From: Arthrobacter sp. B2a2-09
Lineage (GTDB): Bacteria; Actinomycetota; Actinomycetes; Actinomycetales; Micrococcaceae
Assembly (NCBI RefSeq): GCF_027587375.1
Contig: NZ_JAMXIC010000006.1
Span: 124,001-188,000 of the forward strand
Direction: 5' to 3'
Length of the DNA stretch: 64,000 bases
In this document: piece by piece, positions 35,908 to 45,584 of the stretch
Numbering within the stretch: the first letter of the stretch is position 1
Layout of the letters: each line of letters starts with the position of its first letter
Translations under genes and position numbers: made by a program
The notes under the pieces: model-generated
What the model was told of the DNA's origin: nothing
Seen by the model: only the letters and a program-made list of their open reading frames with translations
The model's database searches: none

Positions 35908-36668
35908 CGCGACTGCCGCCTGACCGGGAAACCTCTGAGCTGCGCCACAAGGCTCATGGCCTCGGCATCCGTTGACGGCAAAGGCCGGTACTGGAGTTCA
36001 CAGGTGCCAAGGGCCCCGTTCCGGAGCACCTCAAGCCGCTTCTTGCACCTGAGTGCATCAGCAAGATCTTTTGTTGAACCCCTTATGAGGAAGTCCACCC
36101 TGGCATCGCGGTACACCTGGATCGCTGATTCGCCAGTGAATTCCTCGACACATATTCGGCCCACTTCCGCGGATAGCGCCCACGAGCCCTTCAGTTGTTT
36201 GTCCATGAGAGAAAACAACATCGTCCCTAGCATGCACTTGCCGGCCCCGTTCGCCGCCTGGCGCGCGTCTTGAAGTACGCGCTCGAAATGGGCTGTGGTC
36301 GCCAGGCCTGTTCTGACATCCGTACAGGATGAAGGCTGGTTTTGCTCACTGGCCTCTACCCACCCGACGGCGATTTCCTGAAGTGCGCTTTGATCCACGG
36401 GCAGTCCGGCGGCCGCGAAAAGGGAGCTCAGATCGGCCATCGTTTCACCAATGCCCACGCCGTGGAAGGAACGCGATGCGCCCAGGAGCCGAGCTGAGCC
36501 GTCAGAAGAAGCCCCGTTCATCACTGAGAACGCCATTCCTTCGACTTCCGGTACGAACCAATCCCGAACGTACCGCCAGCCATCGCGCAAGCTTTGGTCC
36601 CGCCACCGGGCCAGAAGCTGCCACATGCCATCCGCGACGGCCGCCGCAGCCGCTGTTTGAATCTTCAT
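35904..36668 (-). CDS. Protein with degenerate GGDEF-like domain
   Basis: 254 aa. Residues about 115-230 follow the order of a diguanylate-cyclase domain: CTDVRTGLATTAHFERVL resembles the D-LTGL-R-F-L entry helix, and VYRDARVDFLIRG stands where the GGDEF loop should be. GGDEF itself and the catalytic acids are missing, so it cannot be expected to make c-di-GMP; a binding or structural role is possible. The N-terminal 110 residues are alpha-helical. It leads three translationally coupled genes (ATGA overlap) upstream of the pilus locus. Family assignment is tentative. The start ATG has only a weak ribosome-binding site. Confidence 0.5.
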   Translation of the reverse strand: MKIQTAAAAAVADGMWQLLARWRDQSLRDGWRYVRDWFVPEVEGMAFSVMNGASSDGSARLLGASRSFHGVGIGETMADLSSLFAAAGLPVDQSALQEIAVGWVEASEQNQPSSCTDVRTGLATTAHFERVLQDARQAANGAGKCMLGTMLFSLMDKQLKGSWALSAEVGRICVEEFTGESAIQVYRDARVDFLIRGSTKDLADALRCKKRLEVLRNGALGTCELQYRPLPSTDAEAMSLVAQLRGFPVRRQSR

Positions 36669-36736
36669 GCCTACTGTGTGGTGGGTGCAGACGATTCATG
36701 ACGCAAGTGCCAGAAGAATTTGAGTGCCATGGCGCC

Positions 36737-37417
36737 TCAGTGGTGGGCGCCGCTCCGCTTGAATCTCCCAGGAATCTCGACGTAGTAGACGGACCCTGCG
36801 GCGGGAAAGAAGAAGCGGTGCCCTGCATGTCGGATTGGCTGGTAGTCGTGTCCGAAGGGGTCGTGCACCGTGACTCGTTCGAGGTGATCCAAGCGGGTGA
36901 GGAGGGCGTCGACTTCCCGGAGCGTCGCTGGGTGGGCTACTTCGCCGTCCACATCCAAGATCCACGGCGCGTCCGTGGTCCTGCCGGCATGTTCGAGGTA
37001 AAGCATTTCAAACAATCCAGCGAGGAGGGCTTCCAGCGTCGTCGGGTAGAACCGCTGCAAGGGATGGGTCTGCATGTTCCTATGTTGGTTGTTCGTCCAC
37101 GCTTGGCGGAGCCAGTTGAATTCCACCGTGCCCAATGAAGGGCCAAGACGCAGGTTCCGGTCTTTGTCCATCGTCAGGCGGTAGTCGTTGCCCGCCCGGT
37201 CAAGAATGCATGCTGCTTCGTCAACGTATTCCAAGTCTTTGAGCATGGCGGCCTCGGACGGATAGTACGAGAAATCACCGACCTCATCGACCACCACGTA
37301 GCCGTTTGGACGCATGCCCAGAACCGTGGCGTCGGGTGCCGTTCCCTTAGTAAAGCCAATACGCTTCATGGTTACGTCAGCTCCTGCGGAGGACCAATCC
37401 ACGGCCCGGATGGCCAT
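36737..37417 (-). CDS. Hypothetical protein, tandem paralogue A
   Basis: 226 aa, about 70 percent identical by eye to the gene at 37554-38237. Conserved stretches are MAIRAVDWSSAG, YVVVDEVGDFSYYPSEAAML, LEYVDEAACILDRAGNDYRL and HDPFGHDYQPIRH. There is no signal peptide or membrane segment, and it is rich in acidic and aromatic residues. The ATG follows AGGGAAG; Met17 is an alternative start with a poorer site. The family is not recognised. Its upstream DNA is duplicated along with the gene, including the element at 37494-37512. Confidence 0.8.
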   Translation of the reverse strand: MAIRAVDWSSAGADVTMKRIGFTKGTAPDATVLGMRPNGYVVVDEVGDFSYYPSEAAMLKDLEYVDEAACILDRAGNDYRLTMDKDRNLRLGPSLGTVEFNWLRQAWTNNQHRNMQTHPLQRFYPTTLEALLAGLFEMLYLEHAGRTTDAPWILDVDGEVAHPATLREVDALLTRLDHLERVTVHDPFGHDYQPIRHAGHRFFFPAAGSVYYVEIPGRFKRSGAHH

Positions 37418-37493
37418 GAATTCTTCCCTCGATCAGATCACCGAAGAGGCCGGCCGCCGTCGGTCTTAATGGTTTTCATATGCTGCAGGACGG

Positions 37494-37512
37494 AGATTTA
37501 GCACTCTCTTAA
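37494..37512 (-). promoter_or_regulatory. Duplicated upstream element, copy A
   Basis: The plus strand reads AGATTTAGCACTCTCTTAA, identical at 38314-38332 before the paralogue. It contains TTAGCACTC, the left half-site of the CIRCE (HrcA) operator, without the matching right half. It lies about 80 bp upstream of the start and probably belongs to the promoter. Confidence 0.55.
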
Positions 37513-37553
37513 CAGCTGGGAGCCACCTTGCCATCGAGAGTGGTGCCTCAGCC

Positions 37554-38237
37554 TTAGGCGCCTGAGTGCTGGAGGTTCCGCCCGCGGGGGTGGATCTCGA
37601 CGTAGTAGATGGAGCCCGCTCCGGGGGCGACGCGCCGGTGTGTCTGGTGGCGGACCGGCCGGTAGTCATGGCCGAAAGGGTCCCGCACCGTGGCCTGTTC
37701 AAGGTGATCCAGCCCCGCGAGGAGCCCATCGACGTCCCTCAGCGTCGCTGGGTGCGTTTCTTCTCCACCAACATCCAGCACCCACGGTGTCCCGTTGGCC
37801 TTGCTGGCGTGTTCGAGGGTGAGGGTTTCAAACAATTCGGCCACAAGGGCTTCCCGGGTTGTGGGGAAGAAGCGCTGCAAACGATGGGCCTGCAGGTTCC
37901 GGTGTCGGTTGTTCATCCATGCCTGGCGAAGCCAGTTGAATTCCACTGGCCCGAACGAGGGGCCAAGGCTCAGGTTCCTGTCCTTATCCAGGGTGAGGCG
38001 GCAGTCGTTGCCGGCCCGGTCAAGGACGCAGGCTGCTTCGTCCACGTACTCGAGGTCTTCCAGCATGGCGGTCTCGGACGGGTAGTAGGTGAACTCGCCG
38101 ATGTCATCGACCACGACGTAGTCTTTCGGGCGCGTTCCCGGGACCGTGGCATCTGGTGCCGATCCCTTGATCAACGCGATGCGCTTCATGGTGAATTCAT
38201 CTCCTGCGGAGGACCAGTCCACAGCCCGGATGGCCAT
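37554..38237 (-). CDS. Hypothetical protein, tandem paralogue B
   Basis: 227 aa, paralogue of the gene at 36737-37417 with the same layout. Differences concentrate in the C-terminal 30 residues (RRVAPGAGSIYYVEIHPRGRN). A strong GGGAGGAA site precedes ATG 38237, supporting this start over Met18. It is soluble with no recognised domain. Conservation of both copies in full frame, together with their promoters, suggests both are used. The position between a pilus region and an unrelated potassium region gives no clear function. Confidence 0.82.
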   Translation of the reverse strand: MAIRAVDWSSAGDEFTMKRIALIKGSAPDATVPGTRPKDYVVVDDIGEFTYYPSETAMLEDLEYVDEAACVLDRAGNDCRLTLDKDRNLSLGPSFGPVEFNWLRQAWMNNRHRNLQAHRLQRFFPTTREALVAELFETLTLEHASKANGTPWVLDVGGEETHPATLRDVDGLLAGLDHLEQATVRDPFGHDYRPVRHQTHRRVAPGAGSIYYVEIHPRGRNLQHSGA

Positions 38238-38313
38238 GGATTCCTCCCTTTCATCACATCACCAAACGAGGTGGCCTCCCGGATCTTAATGGGTTCCATA
38301 TGCCTGCAGGTGA

Positions 38314-38332
38314 AGATTTAGCACTCTCTTAA
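38314..38332 (-). promoter_or_regulatory. Duplicated upstream element, copy B
   Basis: AGATTTAGCACTCTCTTAA on the plus strand, the twin of 37494-37512. The neighbouring words TCTTAATGG and CATATG, and CTGCAGG, are also kept between the copies, so about 50 bp of control DNA was duplicated. Confidence 0.55.
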
Positions 38333-38377
38333 TGAGCGGGGCTCGAGCGATGACGGCAGACGTGGCAGACTTCGGCC

Positions 38378-38614
38378 ATGAGTATCGAGCACTGGTGGCC
38401 GAAGCTGAAGCAGTCGACCCAGGAATGGTTGATCGAGAACAATGGCGATGCGGTGCCGCCGGAAGTGGTCGCCGAGATCATCCAGGCTGGCGGCCCCATA
38501 ACTTCCGACGCATGGTGGGCTGGTCAGAGTGGGCCTTCGGGGTTCTATTTCTCGGACGAGGCGGTCGACTGGATCGAGGCTGTAGGGAACGGCGAGGTGC
38601 CCGAGCGGCCCTGA
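38378..38614 (+). CDS. Small conserved hypothetical protein
   Basis: 78 aa, cytoplasmic and acidic: MSIEHWWPKLKQSTQEWLIENNGD, then SDAWWAGQSGPSGFYFSDEAVDWIEAVGNGE. The Trp-rich start and SGFxxSDEAVDWIE end look like a conserved actinobacterial family of unknown function. The ATG is preceded by a purine-poor region, so expression may be leaderless or weak. It is convergent with the APC permease and divergent from paralogue B. Confidence 0.7.
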   Translation: MSIEHWWPKLKQSTQEWLIENNGDAVPPEVVAEIIQAGGPITSDAWWAGQSGPSGFYFSDEAVDWIEAVGNGEVPERP

Positions 38615-38647
38615 CAGCAGCGCCGTCAGGGCACCTTGTAGCCGCGC

Positions 38648-40627
38648 TTAGCCGACGTGGACCCACGGGCGGCGGCTGACATCGGGTTCGGCTTCGCGCA
38701 GGACTTCCCGGGTGACCGGGGCAATCTCCCCTTCACCGAGGAACAGGAAGCGAAGGAGATTGATGACGGGGTTGCCTTCTGTCCAGCGGAAGTAGATGTG
38801 CGGCATAAGGCCGGTCACGTCGCGGATGTGCAGCAGTACCGAAGCGATGGTGTTGGGCACCACGGGTCCATGCACTTCGAGGATCTGGTGTCCGTGCCGA
38901 ACCACCCCGCGGACTTCGAGTGCGGTTTCGAAGTCGGAGGAATCGTCCACGATCACTTCCAGGAAGAGCGCCTGGTAGTCGACCGGAATGTGGCTGACTT
39001 CGATGGCGGAGGTGAGTTTGTCGCGGTAGGCCTCTGCAGTGAGGCGGAGCGGTTCGTGGGCGATGAGCGCGATCGGCCCGTTCAGATTGGTGGACATGAA
39101 TTCCAAAGCCTGGCGGTCCAGATGGACGTGCGTTGCGTGCAGTTCGAAAGACCTTCGGATGCGGGACAGGAGTGAGATGACGATGATGCCCACAATGAAG
39201 ATCGCGGCGATCCGGATGCCCTCGGGACGCTCGAACATGTTGGCAATGGTGGTGTAGATGAAGACCACGGCGATGATGCCGAACCCTATGGTGCGTTTCC
39301 TTTGCCTTGATCGCCGGGCCGAGAGGGTCACCGCGACAGCGGCGGAGGTCATCAGGACCAAAACGCCGGTGGCGTAGGCGCCGCCCTGGGCGTCGACGTC
39401 GGCGTTGAACAGGAAAGTGATCAGGAACCCGATGAGAGTGAAGACCAAGACCAGCGGACGCACTGCTTTGGCCCATCCCGGTGCCATGCCGTAGCGGGGG
39501 AGGTAGCGGGGAACGAGGTTCAGCAGGCCGGCCATGGCCGAGGCCCCGGCGAACCAGAGAATGGCGATGGTGCTCAAGTCGTAAACGGTGCCGAACCCCA
39601 CCCCGAGGTACTGGTGTGCCAGGAAAGCCAGGGCGCGTCCATCGGCCTGGCCGCCGGGCTGGAATTCCTGCTCCGGGATCAGCACCACCGTGATGAAGCT
39701 GGTGGCAAGCAGGAAAGAGCTCATGATCACCGCGGCTGAGGTGAGGAGTCTCCGGGCGCCCTTGATGCGGGCGACGGGATTGTCGTCGGTGTCGCTGGGG
39801 GCCCCTTTAATCTGCGGCATGACAGCGACGCCGGTCTCGAAGCCGGACATGCCAAGTGCCAGTTTGGGGAAAACCACCAAGGCAATGCCGACCACCATCA
39901 ACGGGTTTCCATGGGAGGTGGACAGCGCCGTCCACCAGTCGCTGACGGCTGCGGGATGGGCAACGACTTCAGCCAATGTGACCACCACGAGCACGACGTT
40001 CAACCCCAGATAAAGGGCGACGAGGGCAACAGCGACACCGATCGCTTCCTTGAATCCCCGCAGGAACACGGCGGCGAGCAGTGCTAGCAGGAACAGCGTG
40101 ACCGCGACATTTTGACCTTGCAGCCAGCCGGGCGCAATCGGGTTCTGGATCAGGTGGGCAGTGGCATCCGCTGCGGATAGGGTCATGGTGATCATGAAGT
40201 CGGTCGCGGCGAAGCCCAGCAGCACCAGGACGAAGAATTTGCCGGTCCAGCGCGGCATCAGGCGCTCCAACATGGCGATGGATCCCTCACCGCGGTGGCT
40301 TTCGCCCGCAACCCGGTGGTAGACAGGCAGGGCGCCAAGCAAAGTGAGTCCAACCAGGACCAAGGTGGCGATCGGGGAAATCAACCCCGCGGCCAGGACC
40401 GCAATCGCCGGCGCGTAACCCAGGCTGGAGAAGTAGTCGACGCCGGTGAGGCACATGACCTGCCACCACGAATGCTTCTTCAAATGGGCGTCGCTCGCCG
40501 CGCCGGGGCCCTGATGCGATCCTTTGGAGTCCTGCAGTCCGAACAGCAGCCATGTCCGCAAGGAGGCCATGCCCCCGGGCCGTGGTGCCGAAGGATCAGC
40601 CGGCGGCCTGCTCAAGGTAGTCATGGT
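38648..40627 (-). CDS. APC-superfamily permease with cytoplasmic C-terminal domain
   Basis: 659 aa from ATG 40627, preceded by AAAGGACACC. The membrane part has about 12 helices from residue 40 ([30 protein letters not shown]) to about 490 and carries APC-type helix 1 ([16 protein letters not shown]). A soluble domain of some 170 residues follows ([22 protein letters not shown]), as in potassium- and amino-acid-transporting relatives. Divergent location next to kdp suggests a potassium or osmotic role, but amino acid transport is equally possible from sequence. The shared 244-bp region may allow co-regulation with kdp. Confidence 0.75.
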   Translation of the reverse strand, partial: TMTTLSRPPADPSAPRPGGMASLRTWLLFGLQDSKGSHQGPGAASDAHLKKHSWWQVMCLTGVDYFSSLGYAPAIAVLAAGLISPIATLVLVGLTLLGALPVYHRVAGESHRGEGSIAMLERLMPRWTGKFFVLVLLGFAATDFMITMTLSAADATAHLIQNPIAPGWLQGQNVAVTLFLLALLAAVFLRGFKEAIGVAVALVALYLGLNVVLVVVTLAEVVAHPAAVSDWWTALSTSHGNPLMVVGIALVVFPKLALGMSGFETGVAVMPQIKGAPSDTDDNPVARIKGARRLLTSAAVIMSSFLLATSFITVVLIPEQEFQPGGQADGRALAFLAHQYLGVGFGTVYDLSTIAILWFAGASAMAGLLNLVPRYLPRYGMAPGWAKAVRPLVLVFTLIGFLITFLFNADVDAQGGAYATGVLVLMTSAAVAVTLSARRSRQRKRTIGFGIIAVVFIYTTIANMFERPEGIRIAAIFIVGIIVISLLSRIRRSFELHATHVHLDRQALEFMSTNLNGPIALIAHEPLRLTAEAYRDKLTSAIEVSHIPVDYQALFLEVIVDDSSDFETALEVRGVVRHGHQILEVHGPVVPNTIASVLLHIRDVTGLMPHIYFRWTEGNPVINLLRFLFLGEGEIAPVTREVLREAEPDVSRRPWVHVG

Positions 40628-40871
40628 GTCCTTTCCGCGCGACGCGCAGGCACCGCGATCATTGCTGAACATAGCACCGACTGCACGTCTTTTTGCTGGT
40701 TTAAGCCGATCTTGATGAATCCTTAACGTCCGTGACCGGACGGTCTGTTAAGAAGCCGTCAAGATTCGGCCCTGCCGTGTTAAGGAACCATTAGGAACCG
40801 CTTTTTCCCGCCTGCCAAGGAGTTGACTGGCAGCAGCCCCGCAAACGGGGCGCGGATGAAAGGACGTTCCA
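40628..40871. promoter_or_regulatory. Divergent permease/kdp control region and kdp leader
   Basis: This gap contains the inverted repeat CGTCCG-TGAC-CGGACG (40727-40742) and repeated TTAA words near 40723, 40748 and 40780 that could be KdpE boxes. Two leader hairpins follow: CTGCCA/TGGCAG (40812-40833) and GCCCCG-CAAA-CGGGGC (40836-40851). The AAAGGAC ribosome-binding site of the first small gene comes 7 bases later. The hairpins may control access to it. No c-di-AMP riboswitch consensus was recognised. Confidence 0.5.
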
Positions 40872-40985
40872 GTGGCCGACGTGGCTGTTGTGGGGATCTT
40901 CGTGGTGTCCATGGGGATCGTGATGTGGATTGCCCACCTTCTGGGCAAAATTGTCGACGGCGATGGGCCGGTGAACGAGCAGTGA
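40872..40985 (+). CDS. 37-residue single-helix membrane protein before kdpF
   Basis: A small frame with GTG 40872, an AAAGGAC site 7 bases upstream, and a stop overlapping the kdpF GTG (GTGA at 40982-40985). The product is one membrane helix (VGIFVVSMGIVMWIAHLLG) with a short acidic tail. Spacing, overlap and hydrophobicity argue that it is real. KdpF is the usual small lipid-like subunit stabilising KdpABC; this would be an additional one, or an accessory peptide. Function is unknown. Confidence 0.65.
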   Translation: MADVAVVGIFVVSMGIVMWIAHLLGKIVDGDGPVNEQ

Positions 40986-41080
40986 GCGCGGACGCCGTGA
41001 TGTGGTTGGTCCTGTTCATTGCAGGCCTGTGTCTGTTCGGCTACCTGCTGGCCGTCTTGATCCACCCGGAAAAGTGGTGA
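40982..41080 (+). CDS. kdpF: K+-transporting ATPase small subunit KdpF
   Basis: 32 aa single-helix peptide (MWLVLFIAGLCLFGYLLAVLIHPEKW) with the ending L(I/L)xPEKW typical of KdpF. It starts at GTG overlapping the previous small gene and lies 6 bp before kdpA. It stabilises the KdpFABC complex in the membrane. Confidence 0.85.
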   Translation: MSADAVMWLVLFIAGLCLFGYLLAVLIHPEKW

Positions 41081-41086
41081 TTCCGG

Positions 41087-42754
41087 ATGGTTTTCAGCAT
41101 TGCCTCCTTCGTCACCCAGGTGGCCGTTCTAATCTTGCTATTGGTCTTGGTACACAAGCCGCTGGGCGTCTATCTTGCCCGCGTCTTTGAGGGCAAGAAG
41201 TCGAGCCGGGTGGAGCGGTTGTTCTACAGGCTGTCCGGAGTGGACGTGGGCGCCGAACAGAGCTGGTCGATTTACCTGCGCAGTGTCTTGGTCTTCTCTG
41301 CCGTGTCCATCCTGGTGGTGTTCCTTCTCCAGCGGCTCCAAGGGGTCCTGCCTGGGAACAATTCCCTCCCCGGTGTAGATCCTTGGACGGCCATGAACAC
41401 GGCCATCTCTTTCGCGACGAACACCAACTGGCAGACGTACACCCCTGAGGCCACCATGGGCATCTTTGTGCAGATGTGCCTCCTTGCCGTGCAGAACTTC
41501 CTCTCTGCCGCCGTCGGAATCGTGGTGGTGGTCGCCCTGATCCGAGGCATCGCACGAACCCGGACGGACAGGTTGGGAAATTTCTGGGTTGACCTGGCCC
41601 GCACCTCGTTCCGTGTACTGCTCCCGATGGCTGTCCTCGCGGCGATCGTGATGGTGATCGGTGGCGTGGTACAGAATTTCTGGTCCACCGACGTCATCAA
41701 CCAAGCAACAGGTGTCACCCAGACCATTCCCGGTGGGCCAGTGGCCTCCCAGGAAGCGATCAAGATCCTGGGCACCAACGGCGGCGGCTATTTCAACGCC
41801 AATTCTGCGCACCCGTTCGAGAACCCGAACGTCTTCATCAGCATGTTCCAGGTCTTCTTGATCCTTCTCATCCCCTCTGCTTTGCCGTACGCCTATGGCC
41901 GCATGGTGGGGGACCAGCGGCAGGGGTACACGGTAGTCGGTGTCATGGGTACGCTCTGGCTGACGTCCACGGTACTGATGGGCTGGGCCTTTGCCGGCGC
42001 CCAAGGAACGGCAACCGCAGCGGCGGGCGGTCTGGGTGAGGGATTTGAACAGCGCTTCGGCGCGGCCCAAAGTTCAATCTTTGCAACGGCCACAACGCTT
42101 ACTTCCACAGGGGCCATCAACGTCGCGCACGATTCCATTCCGCCCCTGGCCGGTGGAATCACCATGGTGAACATGATGCTCGGCGAAGTGGCCCCTGGCG
42201 GCACGGGATCAGGGCTCTATGGCCTGCTGATCCTTGCGATTGTCTCCGTGTTCATCGCTGGGCTCATGGTGGGCCGCACGCCGGAATTCCTGGGCAAGAA
42301 GATCGGACCCCGGGAAATGAAGCTCACGGCGATGTACATCCTCGTGACGCCTACAATCGTGCTGGCCACGGCTGGAGTCACGGTCCTGCTACCGGACGCC
42401 ATGGCCAACGCCCCGGCCTCCGGGCCGCACCAATTCAGCGAAGTGCTGTACGCCTTCACTTCCGGAGCCAACAACAACGGCTCGGCCTTCGGCGGGATCA
42501 CCAGCTCCGGACCGTACTTCTCCTCGATGCTTGGAATCGCCATGCTGCTTGGCCGCTTCCTGCCCATGGTGCTGGTGCTGGCCCTGGCCGGTTCCTTGGC
42601 CAAACAACCCCGGATCCCGGAGTCGTCCGGAACCGTCCCGACCCATGGCTGGCTCTTCGGCTCCCTCTTGCTCAGCGTCACAGTGATCATGACCGCTTTG
42701 AGCTACTTCCCGGCCCTCTCCCTGGGCCCCCTCGCAGAAGGAATCCTCAAATGA
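41087..42754 (+). CDS. kdpA: K+-transporting ATPase subunit KdpA
   Basis: 555 aa, about ten membrane helices, the potassium-selective channel-like subunit of the KdpFABC pump. Selectivity-filter segments are recognisable: [55 protein letters not shown] and [12 protein letters not shown]. Length matches E. coli KdpA (557 aa). The stop overlaps the kdpB ATG (ATGA at 42751-42754), ensuring coupled translation. It is expressed under potassium limitation through KdpDE downstream. Confidence 0.97.
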   Translation: MVFSIASFVTQVAVLILLLVLVHKPLGVYLARVFEGKKSSRVERLFYRLSGVDVGAEQSWSIYLRSVLVFSAVSILVVFLLQRLQGVLPGNNSLPGVDPWTAMNTAISFATNTNWQTYTPEATMGIFVQMCLLAVQNFLSAAVGIVVVVALIRGIARTRTDRLGNFWVDLARTSFRVLLPMAVLAAIVMVIGGVVQNFWSTDVINQATGVTQTIPGGPVASQEAIKILGTNGGGYFNANSAHPFENPNVFISMFQVFLILLIPSALPYAYGRMVGDQRQGYTVVGVMGTLWLTSTVLMGWAFAGAQGTATAAAGGLGEGFEQRFGAAQSSIFATATTLTSTGAINVAHDSIPPLAGGITMVNMMLGEVAPGGTGSGLYGLLILAIVSVFIAGLMVGRTPEFLGKKIGPREMKLTAMYILVTPTIVLATAGVTVLLPDAMANAPASGPHQFSEVLYAFTSGANNNGSAFGGITSSGPYFSSMLGIAMLLGRFLPMVLVLALAGSLAKQPRIPESSGTVPTHGWLFGSLLLSVTVIMTALSYFPALSLGPLAEGILK

Positions 42755-44889
42755 CCCGGTCCAGCACGGCACTCGCCAAGGACGCCGCCGCCCAGACCTA
42801 CGCGGACGGCAATCCCCTGGGCACTCCCGGGGAGCACAAGCACCACACCAAGGCACCAGCCAAGTTGGACCTTGCCAGCATCCGGACCGCATTGCCGGTC
42901 GCAGTACGGAAGCTGGGGCCACGCCAGATGATCCACTCGCCGGTGATGTTCACCGTGTTGGTTGGGGCGGTTCTCTGCACGGCCATCTGCATCCTCAAAC
43001 CAGCGGTGTTCGGCATCTCGGTGACAATCTGGCTTTGGCTGACGGTGCTCTTCGGTACCTTGTCAGAAGCCATCGCAGAGGGCCGCGGCAAGGCCCAAGC
43101 CGATAGCCTCCGAGCCAGCAGGAAAGGGGTTGTTGCCCGGCTTCGGCTTGAGGATGGCACCCTCAAGGAAGTGCCGGGAACGGAACTGCGGAAGAACGAC
43201 GTCGTCATCTGCGAAGCCGGGGACGTCATCCCCTCCGATGGCGAGATCGTCGAAGGCTTGGCGAGCGTGGACGAATCCACCATCACCGGTGAATCGGCGC
43301 CCGTGATCCGTGAATCCGGCGGCGACCGCTCCTCGGTGACCGGCGGCACCAAGGTCCTCTCAGACCGCATCGCGGTTCGCATTACGGCTGAAGCGGGCGA
43401 AACGTTCATCGACAGGATGATCAAGCTCGTGGAGGGCGCCGTTCGGCAAAAGACACCCAACGAAATCGCACTCCACGTCCTCCTTGTCTCCCTCACCATC
43501 GTGTTCCTTGCCGTCACCGTGAGCTTGGCGCCCTTCGCTTCCTTGCCGGGCGCAACGCCATCGCCAATCGTGCTGGTGGCGCTGCTGGTCTGCCTGATCC
43601 CCACGACGATCGGGGCGCTTGTGCCCGCCATCGGCATCGCAGGCATGGACCGCTTGGTGCAGCACAATGTCCTGGCCACTTCCGGCCGCGCCGTGGAGAC
43701 CGCCGGAGACATCACCACGCTCCTGCTCGATAAGACCGGCACCATCACCTACGGCAACCGCCGCGCGGTCAATTTCTTCCCTGCCCACGACGTCGAGCGG
43801 ACCGAACTCATCGAAGCGGCCCGGCTCTCAAGCCTGGCCGACGAGACGCCCGAGGGCCGTTCGATCGTGGATCTCGCAGCGGAAAAGGGCGTCGGTGGTC
43901 CGGACCTGGCTGCTCTCTTAAAGGGCTCGGAAGATTTGGCGGTGGTCGAATTCAGCGCCAGCACGCGCATGAGCGGACTGGACCTCGACGGACAGAAGAT
44001 CCGCAAGGGCGCCGCAACCGCCGTCGCCAACTTTGTCGCGGAGGCGGGCGGCCACACGCCTGCCGAGGTGGACCACAAGGTGCAGGAGATCTCGGCCCAG
44101 GGCGGCACTCCACTGTTGGTGGCCAGCGTCGGGAACGACGGCGGAGCTCGGGTCCTCGGCACTATCCACCTCGCCGACGTGGTCAAGCCGGGCATGCACG
44201 CCCGCTTCGCCGAACTGCGGCGGATGGGTATCCGGACAGTGATGATCACGGGTGACAACCCGATCACGGCCAAGGCGATCGCCGCCGAAGCCGGGGTGGA
44301 TCATTTCGTCGCCGAAGCCACCCCGGAAGACAAGATGGCCGTCATCAAGGAAGAACAGGCTGAAGGACGGCTGGTGGCCATGACCGGCGACGGCACCAAC
44401 GATGCCCCCGCGCTGGCCGCGGCGGATGTCGGCGTCGCCATGAACTCCGGTACCCCGGCCGCCAAGGAAGCTGCCAACATGGTGGACCTGGACTCGGATC
44501 CCACCAAGCTCATCAACATCGTAGGGATCGGCAAGCAGTTGCTCATCACCCGCGGCGCCCTGACCACGTTCTCGGTGGCGAACGATGTCGCAAAGTACTT
44601 CGCGATCGTTCCGGCCCTGTTCACCTCAGTATTTCCTGGGCTTGGCCGCTTGAACATCATGGGCTTGGCCACGCCGTCCTCGGCCATCCTGTCCGCGGTG
44701 ATCTTCAATGCCTTGATCATCATCGCCCTGGTTCCGCTCGCCCTGCGCGGCGTCAAGTACCGTGCCGTCTCGGCAAACCACGCGCTGGCCAGAAACCTGG
44801 CCATCTACGGCCTTGGCGGACTCGTCGCACCATTCATCGGGATCAAGCTCATCGACCTGCTCATTTCCCTCATCCCCGGCATCGGCTAG
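42751..44889 (+). CDS. kdpB: K+-transporting ATPase subunit KdpB (P-type ATPase)
   Basis: 712 aa, the ATP-hydrolysing subunit. The phosphorylation motif DKTGTIT has its aspartate at residue 327. The actuator motif TGES, the nucleotide domain and the hinge [10 protein letters not shown] are present, as is the KdpB-type membrane domain. An N-terminal extension of about 50 residues is rich in Ala/Lys, longer than in E. coli KdpB (682 aa). It couples ATP use to potassium uptake with KdpA. Confidence 0.97.
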   Translation: MTRSSTALAKDAAAQTYADGNPLGTPGEHKHHTKAPAKLDLASIRTALPVAVRKLGPRQMIHSPVMFTVLVGAVLCTAICILKPAVFGISVTIWLWLTVLFGTLSEAIAEGRGKAQADSLRASRKGVVARLRLEDGTLKEVPGTELRKNDVVICEAGDVIPSDGEIVEGLASVDESTITGESAPVIRESGGDRSSVTGGTKVLSDRIAVRITAEAGETFIDRMIKLVEGAVRQKTPNEIALHVLLVSLTIVFLAVTVSLAPFASLPGATPSPIVLVALLVCLIPTTIGALVPAIGIAGMDRLVQHNVLATSGRAVETAGDITTLLLDKTGTITYGNRRAVNFFPAHDVERTELIEAARLSSLADETPEGRSIVDLAAEKGVGGPDLAALLKGSEDLAVVEFSASTRMSGLDLDGQKIRKGAATAVANFVAEAGGHTPAEVDHKVQEISAQGGTPLLVASVGNDGGARVLGTIHLADVVKPGMHARFAELRRMGIRTVMITGDNPITAKAIAAEAGVDHFVAEATPEDKMAVIKEEQAEGRLVAMTGDGTNDAPALAAADVGVAMNSGTPAAKEAANMVDLDSDPTKLINIVGIGKQLLITRGALTTFSVANDVAKYFAIVPALFTSVFPGLGRLNIMGLATPSSAILSAVIFNALIIIALVPLALRGVKYRAVSANHALARNLAIYGLGGLVAPFIGIKLIDLLISLIPGIG

Positions 44890-44898
44890 GAGACAACC

Positions 44899-45510
44899 AT
44901 GAACACCCTTCCCGGCTACCTTCGGCAAGCAGGAACGGCCCTGCGCTTCCTGCTCCTGGCCACCGTGGTCCTTGGATTGATCTACCCATTGGCGATTTTC
45001 GGTATCGGCCAGGCCGTTGCGCCCTTCCAAGCCAATGGCTCCATCGTGAAAGACACGGCAGGCAAGCCCGCCGCTTCTGCCTTGATTGCACAGGTCTCTG
45101 CCAACGATGCCGGCGCCCAGAACCCGCTGTGGTTCCACGCCCGCCCCTCGGCGGCCAAGTGGGACCCGGGGGCGTCAAGCGCCAGCAACCTGGGCCCCAA
45201 CGATTCCAAGCTGCTCGACGCCGTCAAAGCCAACCGTGCCGCCATCGCCGCCGAAGAAGGGGTCAAGGAGTCCGACGTCCCCGCCGACGCCGTGACGGCG
45301 AGCGGTTCCGGGCTGGATCCGCAGATCTCGCCCGCCTATGCCCGCCTCCAGGTGCCCAGGGTAGCCAAGGCGCACGGGCTGAGTCCTGAGACAGTGCAGG
45401 CCATGGTGGACCGGCGAACGGTCACGGGACTCGAGGCCTTCCTGGGGCAGCCGTCCGTCAACGTCACGGAGTTGAACTTGGATGTAGCCGCAGCGGCGCC
45501 GGCCAAGTGA
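44899..45510 (+). CDS. kdpC: K+-transporting ATPase subunit KdpC
   Basis: 203 aa with one N-terminal membrane helix (LRFLLLATVVLGLIYPLAIFGIGQ) and a large extracytoplasmic domain. Conserved KdpC stretches include WFHARPSA, ASNLGPN, TASGSGLDPQISPAYA and the Q-V/P-R-V-A segment, ending FLGQPSVNVTELNLD. It follows kdpB by 9 bp with GGAG before the ATG. It helps assemble the complex. Slightly longer than E. coli KdpC (190 aa). Confidence 0.96.
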   Translation: MNTLPGYLRQAGTALRFLLLATVVLGLIYPLAIFGIGQAVAPFQANGSIVKDTAGKPAASALIAQVSANDAGAQNPLWFHARPSAAKWDPGASSASNLGPNDSKLLDAVKANRAAIAAEEGVKESDVPADAVTASGSGLDPQISPAYARLQVPRVAKAHGLSPETVQAMVDRRTVTGLEAFLGQPSVNVTELNLDVAAAAPAK

Positions 45511-45524
45511 AGGGAATCGGCCAA

Positions 45525-45572
45525 GTGAGCGTGGCCAGCTCCGCGCGGGTAACCGCCGCGTTCAACAAGTGA
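45525..45572 (+). other. Possible 15-codon leader ORF before kdpD
   Basis: GTG 45525 has an AAGGGAA box 8 bases upstream and runs 15 codons (VSVASSARVTAAFNK) to TGA, ending 12 bp before the kdpD ATG. It could couple kdpD translation. The CGGCCAAGTGA word at its start repeats the end of kdpC, so it may be only a small duplication. Confidence 0.3.
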
Positions 45573-45584
45573 AAGAATGACCAC

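Noticed and set aside
37494..37512. Full CIRCE heat-shock operator
   Set aside because: Only the TTAGCACTC half is present. The expected GAGTGCTAA nine bases later is absent at both copies.
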